DNA from: Ascaphus truei
Taxonomy: Eukaryota > Chordata > Amphibia > Anura > Ascaphidae
Reading direction: 5' to 3'
Length of the DNA: 64,000 nucleotides
Assembly (NCBI GenBank): GCA_036426205.1
Contig: WSYH01001193.1
Span: 2,223-66,222 of the forward strand
Shown here: one piece after another, positions 23,241-34,747 of the stretch
How the letters are laid out: the number at the start of each line of letters is the position of its first letter
Position numbering within the stretch: the stretch's first letter is position 1
Made by a program: the position numbers and the translations under genes
Notes under the pieces: model-generated
What the model was told of the DNA's origin: nothing
What the model saw: only the letters and a program-made list of their open reading frames with translations
Databases searched by the model: none

Positions 23241-24429
23241 ATACTATTTTTACACCAAATGATGTGCTGTGCTTGTGGCCTACTGCATTGTAACTTACCG
23301 GATTGTTGTTTTTCTGTACATTGTAGGGAGACAACTCTTCTGGTCGACAAAATAAGTGAAGAGAATGATGAGAAAAGTGCATTAAGGGTCAAATACACTC
23401 TGCAGCAAAATCACAATCTCACTGTATCCGAGACCAGCATAAAGAAGATGAGACGCAGAATTGGATGGAAATATGGACGTGTGAGCTTAGTACTGGACAG
23501 TACAGGAGGTAAAAGTGTTGTTTAAGAAACTGTACTGTACCTCTAAAATTATTTCTTCCTTGTCATTACAGACGATACCCCATGATAAGGGACGTTAACA
23601 AAATCAAAAGAGTGGTCCAGGCCCAGGCATGGATCGACAGTGGAGAAACTTTCCAGGATTGCATCTTCACTGACGAGTCTACTGTATTTGCATTCCACAA
23701 AAAAGGTCGCATATCTATGAAGCCGCGTCCAAAACACCCAGTGAAGATGCATGTGTGGGGTGCCATCTCTAGGCATGGACCAGGATGCATTGTCATCTTT
23801 GAAGGTAAAATATATCAAATATAATTTTGCCTTATGCACTCTACTGTACTAGTGTGCAGTTTTTTGAGCACTTTTCTTTTCTTGTTATAGGAATCATGAA
23901 TAAAGCTTTCTTCCAAGACAAAATTGTGCCTGAGATTGTGGAATACATCACACGCGAGTTCCCGGATGGTCACCGTTTCTACCAGGACAACGATCCGAAG
24001 CACACCGCGTCAACAGCGCATATCCTTGTGCGTGGTATCAACTGGGTGAAGACGCCAGCGGAGTAAGTGCGGTAACCGTGTCTCATTTTTTTCCCACTGT
24101 TTTTACTGTGTACAATATCTCTTTAACTAATTGTCCTTTTTTTACAATGACAGATCGCCAGACTTCAATCCGATTGAAATGGTCTGGCATCAGCTGAAGG
24201 ACCATATCCGAAAAGTCGTGAAACCCTCCAAAAAGGATGAGTTGGCATACTGAGTTTTTGGAACAATGTACTCACCGTGGAACGATGCAATAAAAATATT
24301 GACCATTTTGCGACTGTGTTGCCCATTGTGATCACGCGTAATGGGCAAGCATCAGGAAGGTAGTATGGTATAGTACTGTACTGTAGTATTGTAAGTACAG
24401 TATGATACAGGTAAGTATGGCACATATTT

Positions 24430-24730
24430 TTTCTTTCCTAGTAGTCAGAGTATATAGTAGTTCCAGTATAGACTAGTTTGGCAGTACTAACTGCACACTG
24501 TAGTCCAATATGGAGTAGCTATACAGTACACAATGCCATAATACACTATGCACCCACAGTAACTGCTCAATTTTTTCCTTTCCAGAGAGAGCAGCACCAG
24601 CCATCTGGTTACAAAGTATTTAACAGTAGTCACAGTATACAGTAGTTCAAGTATAGAGTAGTTTGACAGTACTATACAGCACGCAATGCCATAATACAGT
24701 GTGCACATAACTGCACTCATTTTTTGTTTT
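24430..24730. repeat. ~185-bp tandem duplication
   Basis: Blocks with 'gtagtcagagtatatagtag', a 'agtttggcagtacta' motif and 'caatgccataatacactatg' recur about 185 bp later with small changes. Downstream of it, 24730-25340 is AT-rich and non-coding, with a poly-C run at about 25155. Confidence 0.65.
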
Positions 24731-25344
24731 CTTGTCTTGTCAGAAAAAAAGGATGGCCTGGGTGAGAGGGGGGGTATCGTGTAAAGTCTATGAACTGTTT
24801 GTAAAGTTAAGTGTACAGTATGTAAAATGCAGTCATGATGTACACAAAACCTCTCCTCTCTCAATGAACTACTGTACTGTACACAGAATGAGGAAGAAGA
24901 TAAAGACGGAAAAAATTATATTACTATACAGTATATACATATTATTATATATTATATATTATTAATTATTTTATTATCAATGTGCATTATTCATGATTAT
25001 CCACCGGCCCTCAATTTCCATCTGACAGAAGAACTTCATAAAGACTGCATTATGTATTATTAATGATTATTTTTATATTTATTTATTTTTGTTCCTAATA
25101 AAATAAAATAAATATTTATTTACATTCTTGATAATCATAATCATTGACAACAGTCCCCCCCCCCCCACACTTACAGTACACCAAAGAAAAAGAATGAATG
25201 ACAAAACAACATGAATCAGGTAATGGTTTTTTTAACTCTAAATTCTCACATTGCTGTGCAAATCAGATTTACAAATCAAATTCGAGAAGGGATTTTTCCA
25301 ATGCGTTACCGTAAACAAAGCTTCAAAGGGTTGGGGGGGTTTGG

Positions 25345-26335
25345 TGAGTCATGCGCAGTAATCAGCTAGCTCCCATCTCAAAGAGGATTACACGCAGGCG
25401 CAGTGAGGTGACGCTCGGCTAGGGACGGATTAAGAACACAATGGCAAGCTTCAGAAAATGAATGACTCTGTGGAGGTGTCTGTCGATAAGAGTTTCAAAT
25501 CCTTGAGCGAGGCTTGTGTGTGTGCGTGGGGGAGGGGGGGTACAGGGTACAGCAGCATGAAGTTCAAAGATAATGACATACTTTATTTCAAAAGGCAGTT
25601 CATCATAATAATATGATCCCTACACTCCCAAATACAGTACATAAAAAGCACACAAATCAACCATGTGCAGTCAAACGCACAGGGTCGCAGTCAAAAGCTA
25701 CAGCACAGATTGAATATCGTAATATCAAGTTGGTCTAGGCAGGCTTGTGGAAAAAATAAAAATAAAAAATGAGGAGAAAAAAAAATATATATTTTTTTTT
25801 GGTCACTCACTCTTGAACTTCGCATGCAAGCAGTGGTGAATTTACAGATGCATGTGCAGTAATCAGCTATGTACTGTAGCTCCCATCCCAAAGAGGATTA
25901 CACGCAGGCGCAGAGAGAGAGGTGATCCTCGGCTAGGGACGGATTAAAAACACAATGAAAAGCTTCAGAAAATTAATGACTCTGTAGAGGTGTCTGTCGA
26001 TAAGAGTTTCAAATCCTTCAACGAGCCTTGTGTGTGCGTGGGGGAGGGGGGCACAGGGTATAGCTGCAGGAAGGATTGGTTGTACTGCAGTTCAAAGAAA
26101 TGACATAATTTCAAAAGGCATGTCACCATAATAATTTGATCCCTACACCCCCAAATATAGTACATAAAAGGCACACAAATCAACCATGTGCAGTCAAACG
26201 CACAGGGTCGCAGTAAAAAGCTACAGTACAGCACAGATTGAATATTGTAATATCAAGATGGTTTTTGCAGGCTTGTGGAGAAAATAAGAATAAAAAATTA
26301 GGAGAATTTTTTTATTTTATTTTTTTTAGTCACTC
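25345..26335. repeat. ~505-bp tandem repeat, two units plus a partial third
   Basis: Unit 1 (about 25345-25800) and unit 2 (about 25850-26335) share, in order, 'agaggattacacgcaggcgc', 'ctcggctagggacggattaa', 'gtgtctgtcgataagagttt', 'aatcaaccatgtgcagtcaa' and 'cgcacagggtcgcag'. A third start appears near 26365. There are no genes. 26400-27000 is non-coding intron sequence with CpG-rich patches. Confidence 0.8.
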
Positions 26336-27041
26336 ACTCAAGCAAGCAGTTGTGGGTGAAGTTACAGGCGCATGCGCAGTAATCATCTGCTGTCAAGCAG
26401 GAATGTGATTGAAACCAGAAAGACACACATTCAAAGGAATGGTGTGGGAGAGATGTACTGCACTGTAGATAAGATAAGAAGTCGAAATACCCTGCAGTGC
26501 AGTAAATTATCTTGTTTGTGTGCGGGGGCGAGCAAGGGGAGAGCAGTGTACAGTATATGCCGAAATGTGACACTGTTACAGTACTGTACATGCCTATGTG
26601 TTTCAACAATTTTCAAATGAGACATACAGCACTGCAAATGCATGTATACAGTAAATATACAAATTTACAATTACTGCGCGCGCGCACACGCAGACTGTGG
26701 ACTGACGTAGGTTGAACTGCTAAGGTATTAGACTTCCAAGACAACAGCTCGCGAACGCCCCCTGAGTTTTTAGATGGTTTTGCAGTATTGCAGACAGCGA
26801 TAATAAAATGCTAATATCACGAGCGCCAAAATAACGCAATTCAAACCGGACCAAAAAAAACAAAAACGCATCTGCCCGAGATTATCAAAGCGCCGCGGAT
26901 ACAGCCGCATAAGGATAAAGGCGGCCGCCACTGTAGATGTGTGTGTTCCTGCAGCAGGTCAAACAAGTTGCCACCGTTTTCATTAACATTGTGTTGAACC
27001 CTGCATGGTATTGAAATATTTTATTTTACATTTTTTTGTAG

Positions 27042-27448
27042 TTGTCATTTTGAAGGCAAAATGGAAGAATCTACGGGATTCTTTCAGGCGCGAGATTAAG
27101 AAAATCCCACCTCAACGCTCCGGTGATGCTGGTCACATCAGTAGGGACCGACATTCAAACTGGCCTTATTTTGAAAACATGATGTTCCTGAAGGATCAAA
27201 TGAGACCAGGACTCACCGAATCTAATCTTGACCGTCCCTCAACGTCTAGTACGCCTCAAAATTATATTGTGTCGGTACCATATGTGTCTAGACCGTGTAC
27301 ACCGTCATCACTTTCACAGCGCACTGTGTCCCGCAGCATGGAACCCAGATTGGAACCCAGCTTGGAATCGAGCATGGAACAAAGCATGGAACAGAGCATG
27401 GAACCGGCCAAAAAAAAGAAGAAAGTTGTAAACAACTTCAATGATTTA
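27042..27448 (+). CDS. MADF-BESS gene, exon 2 first part (interrupted)
   Basis: The exon follows acceptor TTTGTAG at 27041 and completes the MADF domain (KAKWKNLRDSFRREIKK, HSNWPYFENMMFLKDQM). A Ser/Thr/Pro linker with short MEQSMEQ-type repeats and a basic cluster (KKKKK, a likely nuclear localisation signal) come next. Exons 1 and 2 to 27448 total 549 nt, exactly 183 codons, ending in the Leu codon TTA. At 27449 Harbinger B begins, within this TTA target. The frame happens to stay open to 27865, but that is transposon end and PLE sequence. The true continuation is at 53329. Partner role for the Harbinger A transposase is inferred from the layout. Confidence 0.85.
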
Positions 27449-27674
27449 GGGCCTCATGCAGTAAGTGCCGAAAATGTGCAATGGCCAAGCTTACCGATTT
27501 GGCATGATTTTGGCGATTTTCCCTCTCCGTATGCAGTAAGTGCCAAATCCCTTCCCAATCAAGCCGAAAACATTTCCGCCCACTCTCACGATGATTTGCC
27601 GATCACACACAGGTGTTTAGGCCTGCATGGCGGGGTGCTGTTAGGTTCGCCAATTAACTTCTTGCTGAATCAGG

Positions 27675-28757
27675 TGAAGAAGGGTGGTTGGTGTGGATGG
27701 AGCACAGCTGCAGACGCCCTGCAATGTGAAGCAGGGAAAACAAAACCAGGCCACTCCGCAGTAGTATCAAAAAGTGTATTAAGCCAGCAAACACATACAG
27801 GGAACAAAAATAGAACAAATAGAACGCACCTACGCGTTTCGTACAATAGTACTTTATCAAGGTGAAGCAAGAGTAAAATAACAGCCTATTTATACCCACC
27901 TTAAACACTTCTAATCAACTGGGTTGCGGCGTCCTGCGCCGGCAGCTGCAAGCAGTCGCGGTAGAGTGACGCGCATTCACAGGGATCAGGGTGTATCAGG
28001 CAGTACACAGGGGCTGCCACGTGACCTCCGTCGCGTTATAGGGATGACGTCATCAGCGTGCGGCACGTAGGCCAGTCACGCTGACGCAGCGTCCATCTCC
28101 ATTAGTTCAGGATATGTCACGTGATCCTAACAGTTTTTTTACAACACAAAACTTTATTAGTGAAACACAATATATGAACAAACAGTAAAAAACCAAATAA
28201 ATGGCTGGTTAATATAATTTCACAAACCGAGTTTTAACAAGAGACTCACTAGACCATTAAGTCACAGACTCCCAGTCTAGGTATAATATATATTATTATA
28301 AAGATTTAATTTTTATGCTTTCAATGAATAATATATTGTAATAATAAACAGATATAATCACAATAATATAACCATTCCTGGGACCGAAATAGAACCTTGC
28401 TAGTTCATGGAAGCTTGCAAAACAGATGTATATATAGTATAGTACTATCACATCATGATCAAAACAGTTTGTAGAAATAAAAAACTTGAAGTACAATATA
28501 CATTTATATTTATAGTACATCTAACAGAGGAGACATATGATACCTATTTTATATCTTCTATACCTTAATTAAGACATAAGCACAGACTGGGATTGCATAA
28601 CCAATATTTAGCAATACCAGACAATCTTTAATATAACTATAAACAATGAAGACCCATTTTGTAACAAAATGTATATACGGGATCAATATGAAATTAGGAT
28701 TAATGAAAAATTAATTAATTAAAAAATTATTAATGAAAAAATTAATAGAAAAATTAA
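27675..28757 (-). repeat. inverted PLE terminal repeat upstream of the intact PLE
   Basis: Read on the minus strand, this runs from the AT-rich motif at ~28710-28757 through the CpG-rich part (27930-28110). It then passes the signature 'ccttgataaagtactattgt' and 'acgaaacgcgtaggtgcg' and ends at the 'tactactgcggagtggcctg' sequence. That last part also starts the sense copies at 28780 and 29650. It abuts the Harbinger B right end at about 27673. Confidence 0.75.
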
Positions 28758-28761
28758 NNNN

Positions 28762-29582
28762 AAAAAAAAAAAAAAAAATACTACTGCGGAGTGGCCTGGT
28801 TTTGTTTTCCCTGCTTCACATTGCAGGGCGTCTGCAGCTGTGCTCCATCCACACCAACCACCCCTTCTGGACTTCTCATCTGATGATGCATGCTACTGAT
28901 CCTGAGAGTGCCCCCTGGATGAGCAGGTAAAGTGCCAATGTGCCTTATCTAAACCCTGCTATTCAATGGACATAGTTCCTTCCTTTATATACTGTTAGGG
29001 TGATTATTGTGTACACACAGGGCTGTCCTAACTGATCCCACTTGTCACTTCCCCTACAGTTATTTACGCATTATTGCTTTATTGAGGGGCACTCCGTCGT
29101 CGCCAGACCACCAAGCTTATGGTCTCAATCACAAATATGTTACATGAAAGTTACCGGTCTGATTCTGAGCACCACTATACCACATCTCTCTGAATATACC
29201 TCTAAGTGGTTGCTCATTGGACTTGTACCAATTATATGTGCCAGACCACTCCATACTCATCCCAGTATATAACGGTCATGGTTGACATTGCTGCACACAT
29301 ACAGGGAAACCTCCCTCTTTTTGGTTCCATCTGGGGAAGACACATGATATAAGTTTTTCTCAATTTTTTCAATTTTTTGATTTATTATTAATTTTTGAAT
29401 ATCATTTTTTTGATTGTTTGAAAATCTGTCTATAAATCAACAAAGATTCGCATCTACATTTCTATATTTCATATATCTGTGTAATGGACATGGAGACATT
29501 AGAGGAGACTGATACCCCCAACATCACCAGTGATTATGTATCCAATTATCTGGACAATACTCAAAGAATCAAAAAAAGCACT
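28762..29582 (+). mobile_element. partial tandem copy of the PLE 5' region
   Basis: About 820 bp repeat the sequence at 29640-30460, including the first ~35 codons of the ORF, with several small indels. It then stops at an AT-rich junction (cttaattaattaaaaaatta) where the full copy begins. Head-to-tail partial copies of this type are typical of Penelope elements. A four-base gap lies at 28758-28761. Confidence 0.8.
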
Positions 29583-32500
29583 TAATTAATTAAAAAATTA
29601 TTAATGAAGAAATTAATAGAAAAATTAAAAAAAAAAAAAAAAAAAAAATACTACTGCGGAGTGGCCTGGTTTTGTTTTCCCTGCTTCACATTGCAGGGCG
29701 TCTGCAGCTGTGCTCCATCCACACCAACCACCCTTCTGGACTTCTCATCTGATGGATTGCATGCTACTGATCCTGAGAGTGCCCCCTGGATGAGCAGGTA
29801 AAGTGCCAATGTGCCTTATCTAAACCCTGCTATTCAATGGACATAGTTCCTTCCTTTATATACTGTTAGGGTGATTATTGTGTACATCACAGTGGCTGTC
29901 CTAACTGACTCCACTTGTCACTTCCCCTACAGTTATTACGCATTATTGCTTTATTGAGGGGCACTCCGTCGTCGCCAGACCACCAAGCTTATGGTCTCAA
30001 TCACAAATATGTTACATGAAGTTACCGGTCTGATTCTGAGCACCACATATACCACATCTCTCTGAATATACCTCTAAGTGGTTGCTCATTGGACTTGTAC
30101 CAATTATATGTGCCAGACCACTCCATACTCATCCCAGAGTATTATAACAGGTCAATGGTTGACATTGCTGCACACATACAGGGAATTACCTCCCTCTTTT
30201 TTGTTCCATCTGGGGAAGACACATGATATAAGTTTTTCTCAATTTTTTCAATTTTTTGATTTATTATTAATTTTTGAATATCATTTTTTTGAATTTTGTT
30301 TGAAAATCTGTCTATAAATCAACAAAGATTCGCATATCTACATAATTCTATATTTCATATATCTGTGTAATGGACATGGAGGAATTAGAGGAGACTGATA
30401 CCCCCAACATCACCAGTGATTATGTATCCAATTATCTGGACAATACTCAAAGATCAAAAAAAGCAAAACGTTTGTTTGAAAATATACCAAATCCAGATTG
30501 TGAGGACTCATCGGATCTTCATGATTTGTTCCTCAAATTTAGTAAATTACTTATTACTGATACTCGAATCTATTGGGACCTCATATTTTTGGAAAACTAT
30601 CTACTGTTGAAAAGAATCCCTAGGGGGTTACGGGTGAAAAAGTCCCCTACATTTGGTTTTATCAATCAGGATTTTGAGAGAGAGTGGAAAATGATTCTCA
30701 ATGATTGCTCCTCCTATATTCAATCCAACATTTTCTCATTTAAGGAACAATGTCTTATTCAGGACTTAGAAGACCTAGATATTAACCCTATATCTGACTC
30801 TGAATATCAGTATAATTTTATGGGGAGATCTAGCTCAGGTCTTAAGAAACAATCACTATTCTACCCTACCTTTGTCAAAGGCAAACATCTTTCCACTTTT
30901 GAAAACCTAGTGGAAAGAGACCTAAGATTATTACAGAAAGGTTTTTCCTTTAATACAGGTTACTGTGATACCAAAAACAGTAATCTCAGTCATGATGAAT
31001 CTATAGCTCTCAATAATCTAAAACGCAATAAATCCTTAATAATAAAAAATGCCGACAAAGGAGGAGCAGTGGTAGTACAGCATAGGGATGACTACCTTAA
31101 GGAGGCATTGCGCCAACTTCGGGATGTGTCTTCCTATGCTGTACTACCATCTGATCCTACCATAAGATATCAGAGGGAACTTAGACATTTGTTAGATTTG
31201 GGTTCAATGCTAGGAGTCCTGAACGATAATGACATGGATTTTCTGTACAAACCCTCCCCTGTCACACCCGTGTTTCACCATCTCCCGAAGATTCATAAGA
31301 CATTGGTCTCCCCACCTGGGAGGCCAATTGTCTCTAGCATTGACTCTTTGGGAGATGGTGTCTCAAGATATGTGAATTACTTTCTCCAGCCCATGGTACA
31401 AGAGCTCCCGTCCTATATTAGAGACAGTACTCATTTAATAAATACACTGGAGGACTTTAAATGGAAAAGCAATCTACTCTGGGTGACATTAGACGTTACG
31501 TCTTTATACACCGTGATATCCCACGAACATGATTTGACTGCTGTGGATTATTTTTTAAATAAATCGGACTTATCACCAGCACAAAACACTTTTATTTTGG
31601 ATGCTATTCACTTTTTACTCACTCACAATTTCTTTTTGTTCAATGGGGTTCATTATCTCCAGACACGTGGAACGGCAATGGGGACAAGCTTTGCCCCCTC
31701 CTACGCCAACCTTTTCATGGGTTGGTGGGAGCGGTTCCACGTGTTTGGAGATCTGAACATTTATAGGGAGCACATTTTATTCTATAAGAGGTATATCGAT
31801 GATTTGCTATTTGTTTGGGAGGGTGACGTCACCACTTTGCACAAATTTATTTCATTACTTAACACTAATAACTTTAACCTCACTTTCACTTATTCATTTC
31901 ATATACAACACATTAACTACTTAGATCTCTGCTTATATGTGGACACAACTTTAAATATTCAGACTACACTGTATCGGAAACCCAACTCCAGAAATACATT
32001 TCTGAGACCCAGCAGCTGTCATCCTCCAAACATGTTCCGGGGAATACCCAAGAGTCAATTCATCAGAGCTCGGAGGAATTGCTCGAGTGAGTCTGACTAT
32101 AATTATCAAGTAAATGACCTATATTCAAGGTTCCTCAAGAGAGGTTATAAAAAAGCGGATCTGGACAGATCATTAAAGGAAGTATCCAACTTAGACAGAA
32201 GTTTTCTGTTGAGGAAAGAACAAAGACTGAATAGGGACAACATTAGCCCCTCATTTATTACCCCGTATAGCAAACAAGCACCAATAATTAAAAATATCTT
32301 AAAAAAACACTGGAATGTGCTGACCCTAGATCCAGTATTGAAACCACACATTATTTCGGGTCCCAACGTTGTGTATAAACGAGCCAAAACTTTGTCCAAT
32401 AGCCTGTCCCCAAGTCTCTTTGAATTTAATGATGACAAAAAACTAGTTCTCAATCCACCTCTCGGTACATACTCCTGTACACATTGTAAGGTATGTTCAA

Positions 32501-33117
32501 AAATGAAAAATGGTAAACAATTTTGCTCATTCAATTCTGGTTTAAACTACAATATAAAATCCTTCATAAATTGCAACTCCACATTTGTAATTTACCTCCT
32601 GCAACGTGGATGTGGGCGACAATATGTCGGGAGAACAACTAGATGTCTAAAAATCAGAATTCTAGAGCATTTACGTCTTATACGGATGGGTGATCAGAAT
32701 CACCCAGTGTCTAACCATTTCCATAATTGCTCACTAGGTAATACTAACTCCTTCTCATTTCAAGGAATTGAAAAAATACCTGTCCTCCCAAGAGGTGGTG
32801 ACAGGACTAAGTATCTAGACAGACGTGAATCCTATTGGATTTTCACCCTAAAAACAAGAATACCCCTGGGTATGAACACAGAGTGGGATCTAAGTCATTT
32901 CTTATGATCATTAACTATTAATTTTGTTAATTTCATTAATATATCATAATAATTGATTTCAATTCCTTTTTTGATGAACAAATGTCATTTACCAATTATG
33001 AAGTTGATATTAATGATTTAGTTGATTGGACCTTTTATTAATTAATTTTTTATTAATTTTTTTATTATTATTAATTTTTCTATTAATTTCTTCATTAATA
33101 ATTTTTTAATTAATTAA
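29583..33117 (+). mobile_element. full-length Penelope-like element
   Basis: It comprises an AT-rich boundary motif (29583-29640), a 5' UTR, one long ORF (30370-32907) and a 3' UTR. It closes with the inverted form of the same AT-rich motif (33063-33117). The two motifs are reverse complements and could pair. Downstream starts the inverted MADF 3' copy. Confidence 0.8.
30370..32907 (+). CDS. Penelope-like reverse transcriptase/GIY-YIG endonuclease, intact
   Basis: This 845-residue ORF has no stops. It copies element RNA and nicks the target DNA. N-terminal region: 1-220. PLE signature KNADKGGAVVV: 226-236. LPKIHK: 305-310. RT motif A, DVTSLYT: 375-381. Motif B, GTAMGTSFAPSYANLF: 434-449. Catalytic YIDD: 475-478. 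Linker with KHWNVLTLDPVL: 646-657. CxxC: 703-706. GIY-YIG nuclease: V740-I741-Y742 and Y752-V753-G754, with Arg763, Glu820 and Asn836 at the catalytic places. The start is the first ATG after the 5' UTR, and the same ATG is kept in the upstream partial copy. RT, DNA-contact and nuclease residues all look present, so the copy may encode an active enzyme. The type resembles vertebrate Neptune-like PLEs; subfamily not certain. Confidence 0.9.
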   Translation: MDMEELEETDTPNITSDYVSNYLDNTQRSKKAKRLFENIPNPDCEDSSDLHDLFLKFSKLLITDTRIYWDLIFLENYLLLKRIPRGLRVKKSPTFGFINQDFEREWKMILNDCSSYIQSNIFSFKEQCLIQDLEDLDINPISDSEYQYNFMGRSSSGLKKQSLFYPTFVKGKHLSTFENLVERDLRLLQKGFSFNTGYCDTKNSNLSHDESIALNNLKRNKSLIIKNADKGGAVVVQHRDDYLKEALRQLRDVSSYAVLPSDPTIRYQRELRHLLDLGSMLGVLNDNDMDFLYKPSPVTPVFHHLPKIHKTLVSPPGRPIVSSIDSLGDGVSRYVNYFLQPMVQELPSYIRDSTHLINTLEDFKWKSNLLWVTLDVTSLYTVISHEHDLTAVDYFLNKSDLSPAQNTFILDAIHFLLTHNFFLFNGVHYLQTRGTAMGTSFAPSYANLFMGWWERFHVFGDLNIYREHILFYKRYIDDLLFVWEGDVTTLHKFISLLNTNNFNLTFTYSFHIQHINYLDLCLYVDTTLNIQTTLYRKPNSRNTFLRPSSCHPPNMFRGIPKSQFIRARRNCSSESDYNYQVNDLYSRFLKRGYKKADLDRSLKEVSNLDRSFLLRKEQRLNRDNISPSFITPYSKQAPIIKNILKKHWNVLTLDPVLKPHIISGPNVVYKRAKTLSNSLSPSLFEFNDDKKLVLNPPLGTYSCTHCKVCSKMKNGKQFCSFNSGLNYNIKSFINCNSTFVIYLLQRGCGRQYVGRTTRCLKIRILEHLRLIRMGDQNHPVSNHFHNCSLGNTNSFSFQGIEKIPVLPRGGDRTKYLDRRESYWIFTLKTRIPLGMNTEWDLSHFL

Positions 33118-33436
33118 GTTGTGGGTAGCGGTTATGCGTCTCAGGACATGTGACAGATGCAGGTGAGCTGCCGCTTGGTTTGGGCAAGTACTTATTGCGA
33201 GTGTTTGATAGCTCAAGTAATGCCCTTAATAGGGGTCTGGCTGTATAGTTTCCAAATACTCAACAAACATTAAATTAAGGGCACTTGTGAACCTGAAAGA
33301 CACCTAAGTTGATATTTTAGCGGTGCAGGGTTGTGTAGAAAGGGCACAGAGGCTTTTCAGAAAACCATTTTTGCATATGATTGACCTGCAACCCATTTGC
33401 ATAATCTTGAATTTTCTTTGCTTCCATGGCGAATAA
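33118..33436 (-). pseudogene. inverted duplicate of the MADF-BESS 3' end
   Basis: The minus strand repeats 53326-53640: it carries the codons for FAMEAKKIQ just inside a TAA/TTA target site, then a degraded BESS region. It is not an independent gene. It shows that the neighbouring Harbinger left end at 33437 was duplicated together with its flank. Confidence 0.75.
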
Positions 33437-34747
33437 GGGCTCTGCAGTAAGAGTTGATAAAGGGTTTTTCGCCATTTTCCGCCAAAAAATGGGTTGAGAT
33501 TCAGTAAGCGCGATACTTGCTGCTTTCGCCAGTTGTGTCGTTCGATAAATTGTTATGGACCAGTAGTCGCCTGCCGATAAGCCGGTTTCGGACACTTTTC
33601 GCCAACTTTTTACTTCGGCTGTATTTCAAGTAGCCAAAATTAGTTATCGGGGCTGATCGGCACTAAGAAATCTGGACTTCTGGACAATTGTTCCCGCCAC
33701 TAAAGTGGCAAGTGGGAGAGGGTGAGAACGATCGCAAGGCTGCCGGAACAGCACTTAGAAAAAAAAACTAATCTGTAATATCAATGAGTAAGGAGCGGGG
33801 ACTGTAAAAACCTTTATAGTTACTGTTTACGTTCGATTCTCACAATACAAATGTGGCTTGAGCATTACAGTGGGGGGGGCATCCATGAATTGTGGTCACA
33901 CCTGACGTTATTATTTGATAAACAGAGAACTTTTATATGTTTTATAATTTGCGGGTCACATTATCATCATGTGATGTGTGCAATGGAAAAAAACTATACT
34001 CAATCTTAAAGTGAGAAGATTACATCGATAGCAGACATGTGACTGAACTGTGCGACAATGATTATATGGACGTTACCCAAGTGCTCAAATCTACACAGCC
34101 CCGTCTATTAATGTTGCTCGTTGAATAACACATAGTTTGTAGGTAACGCATCACAACGTTACATTGTTACTCTTGGTCTCATGTTACATGGTACTTTTGT
34201 CCTGCCCGTTTTGAGACGGCCTATAGGACACTCAATCACATTGCAGTGTACATTGTAACGTTGCATTTACAAGCACTTCAGAACTTTATACACAAATTAG
34301 AATAGTTTACTCATTGTACCCACGTTTCAAACTGATTCAATAGAAACTACCTGATGCCTAAAGGTTGCACTCTGCCAAACGAGATAATTGTTGGGAACAT
34401 GTGACACTAACATGGCAAAATTTAGGACATGTGCTGCAAACTTTTTCAAGTCAAATCTCAGCTTTTAGATCAGTAACATGAATGAGTTTGGTCAGAAGTG
34501 CTACATGGCATTACACAGTACACTAAAAATTTACAATGAATGCTTGACAAAAGCTCACGTTACATCAGTCAAATATAACGGAGGCTGTGAATACACAGAA
34601 ATATCTTCTTAGATCAATGGATACAGCTGGGGGCCAAAGCTAATTTAATATGTATGTAAACACGTGCATTTTACATAAATCACCGGACATCATCAAGTAG
34701 CTATTTAAAGGACGGCCATTGCCTGCTCATTCACAGCAAGATTTCAA
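33437..34747 (+). repeat. Harbinger B left end, duplicated inverted copy
   Basis: Begins GGGCTCTGCAGTAAGAGTTG, then the CCGATAA-rich subterminal region. It aligns along its length with the reverse complement of 53325-51990, with many small indels. Non-coding, probably containing the transposase promoter. Confidence 0.75.

Larger units (their letters stand above)
22700..24363 (+). pseudogene. Tc1/mariner-like transposase gene with introns
   Basis: This is a DDE transposase in five exons. Exon 1 (22700-22887) encodes a helix-turn-helix (LSMRIKKMYTSGHRIADIQR). Exon 2 (23327 to about 23520) has the second DNA-binding part (TSIKKMRRRIGWKYGR). Exon 3 (23572-23804) has the first catalytic Asp (IFTDES) and HVWGAISRHG. 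Exon 4 (23891-24062) has the second ([11 protein letters not shown]). Exon 5 (from 24154) has the Glu in SPDFNPIEMVWHQLKD. Junctions 1-2, 3-4 and 4-5 keep phase with GT-AG borders. For 2-3 I find no GT donor that keeps frame. A TGA at 24251 is followed one frame over by the conserved tail (FWNNVLTVERCN to a stop at 24361). The spacing between the second Asp and the Glu is 32 by my count, where Tc1 has 34. It lies inside the MADF intron, same strand. Confidence 0.75.

Noticed and set aside
27449..27865. Continuation of the MADF frame to 27865
   Set aside because: The sequence after 27448 is a Harbinger terminus followed by a PLE terminal repeat. The true BESS-coding continuation is at 53329.
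33437..33600. An independent third Harbinger insertion at 33437
   Set aside because: Its outer flank (33118-33436) is the MADF 3' end in inverted form, identical in layout to the flank at 53326-53640. It is a duplication, not a new insertion.
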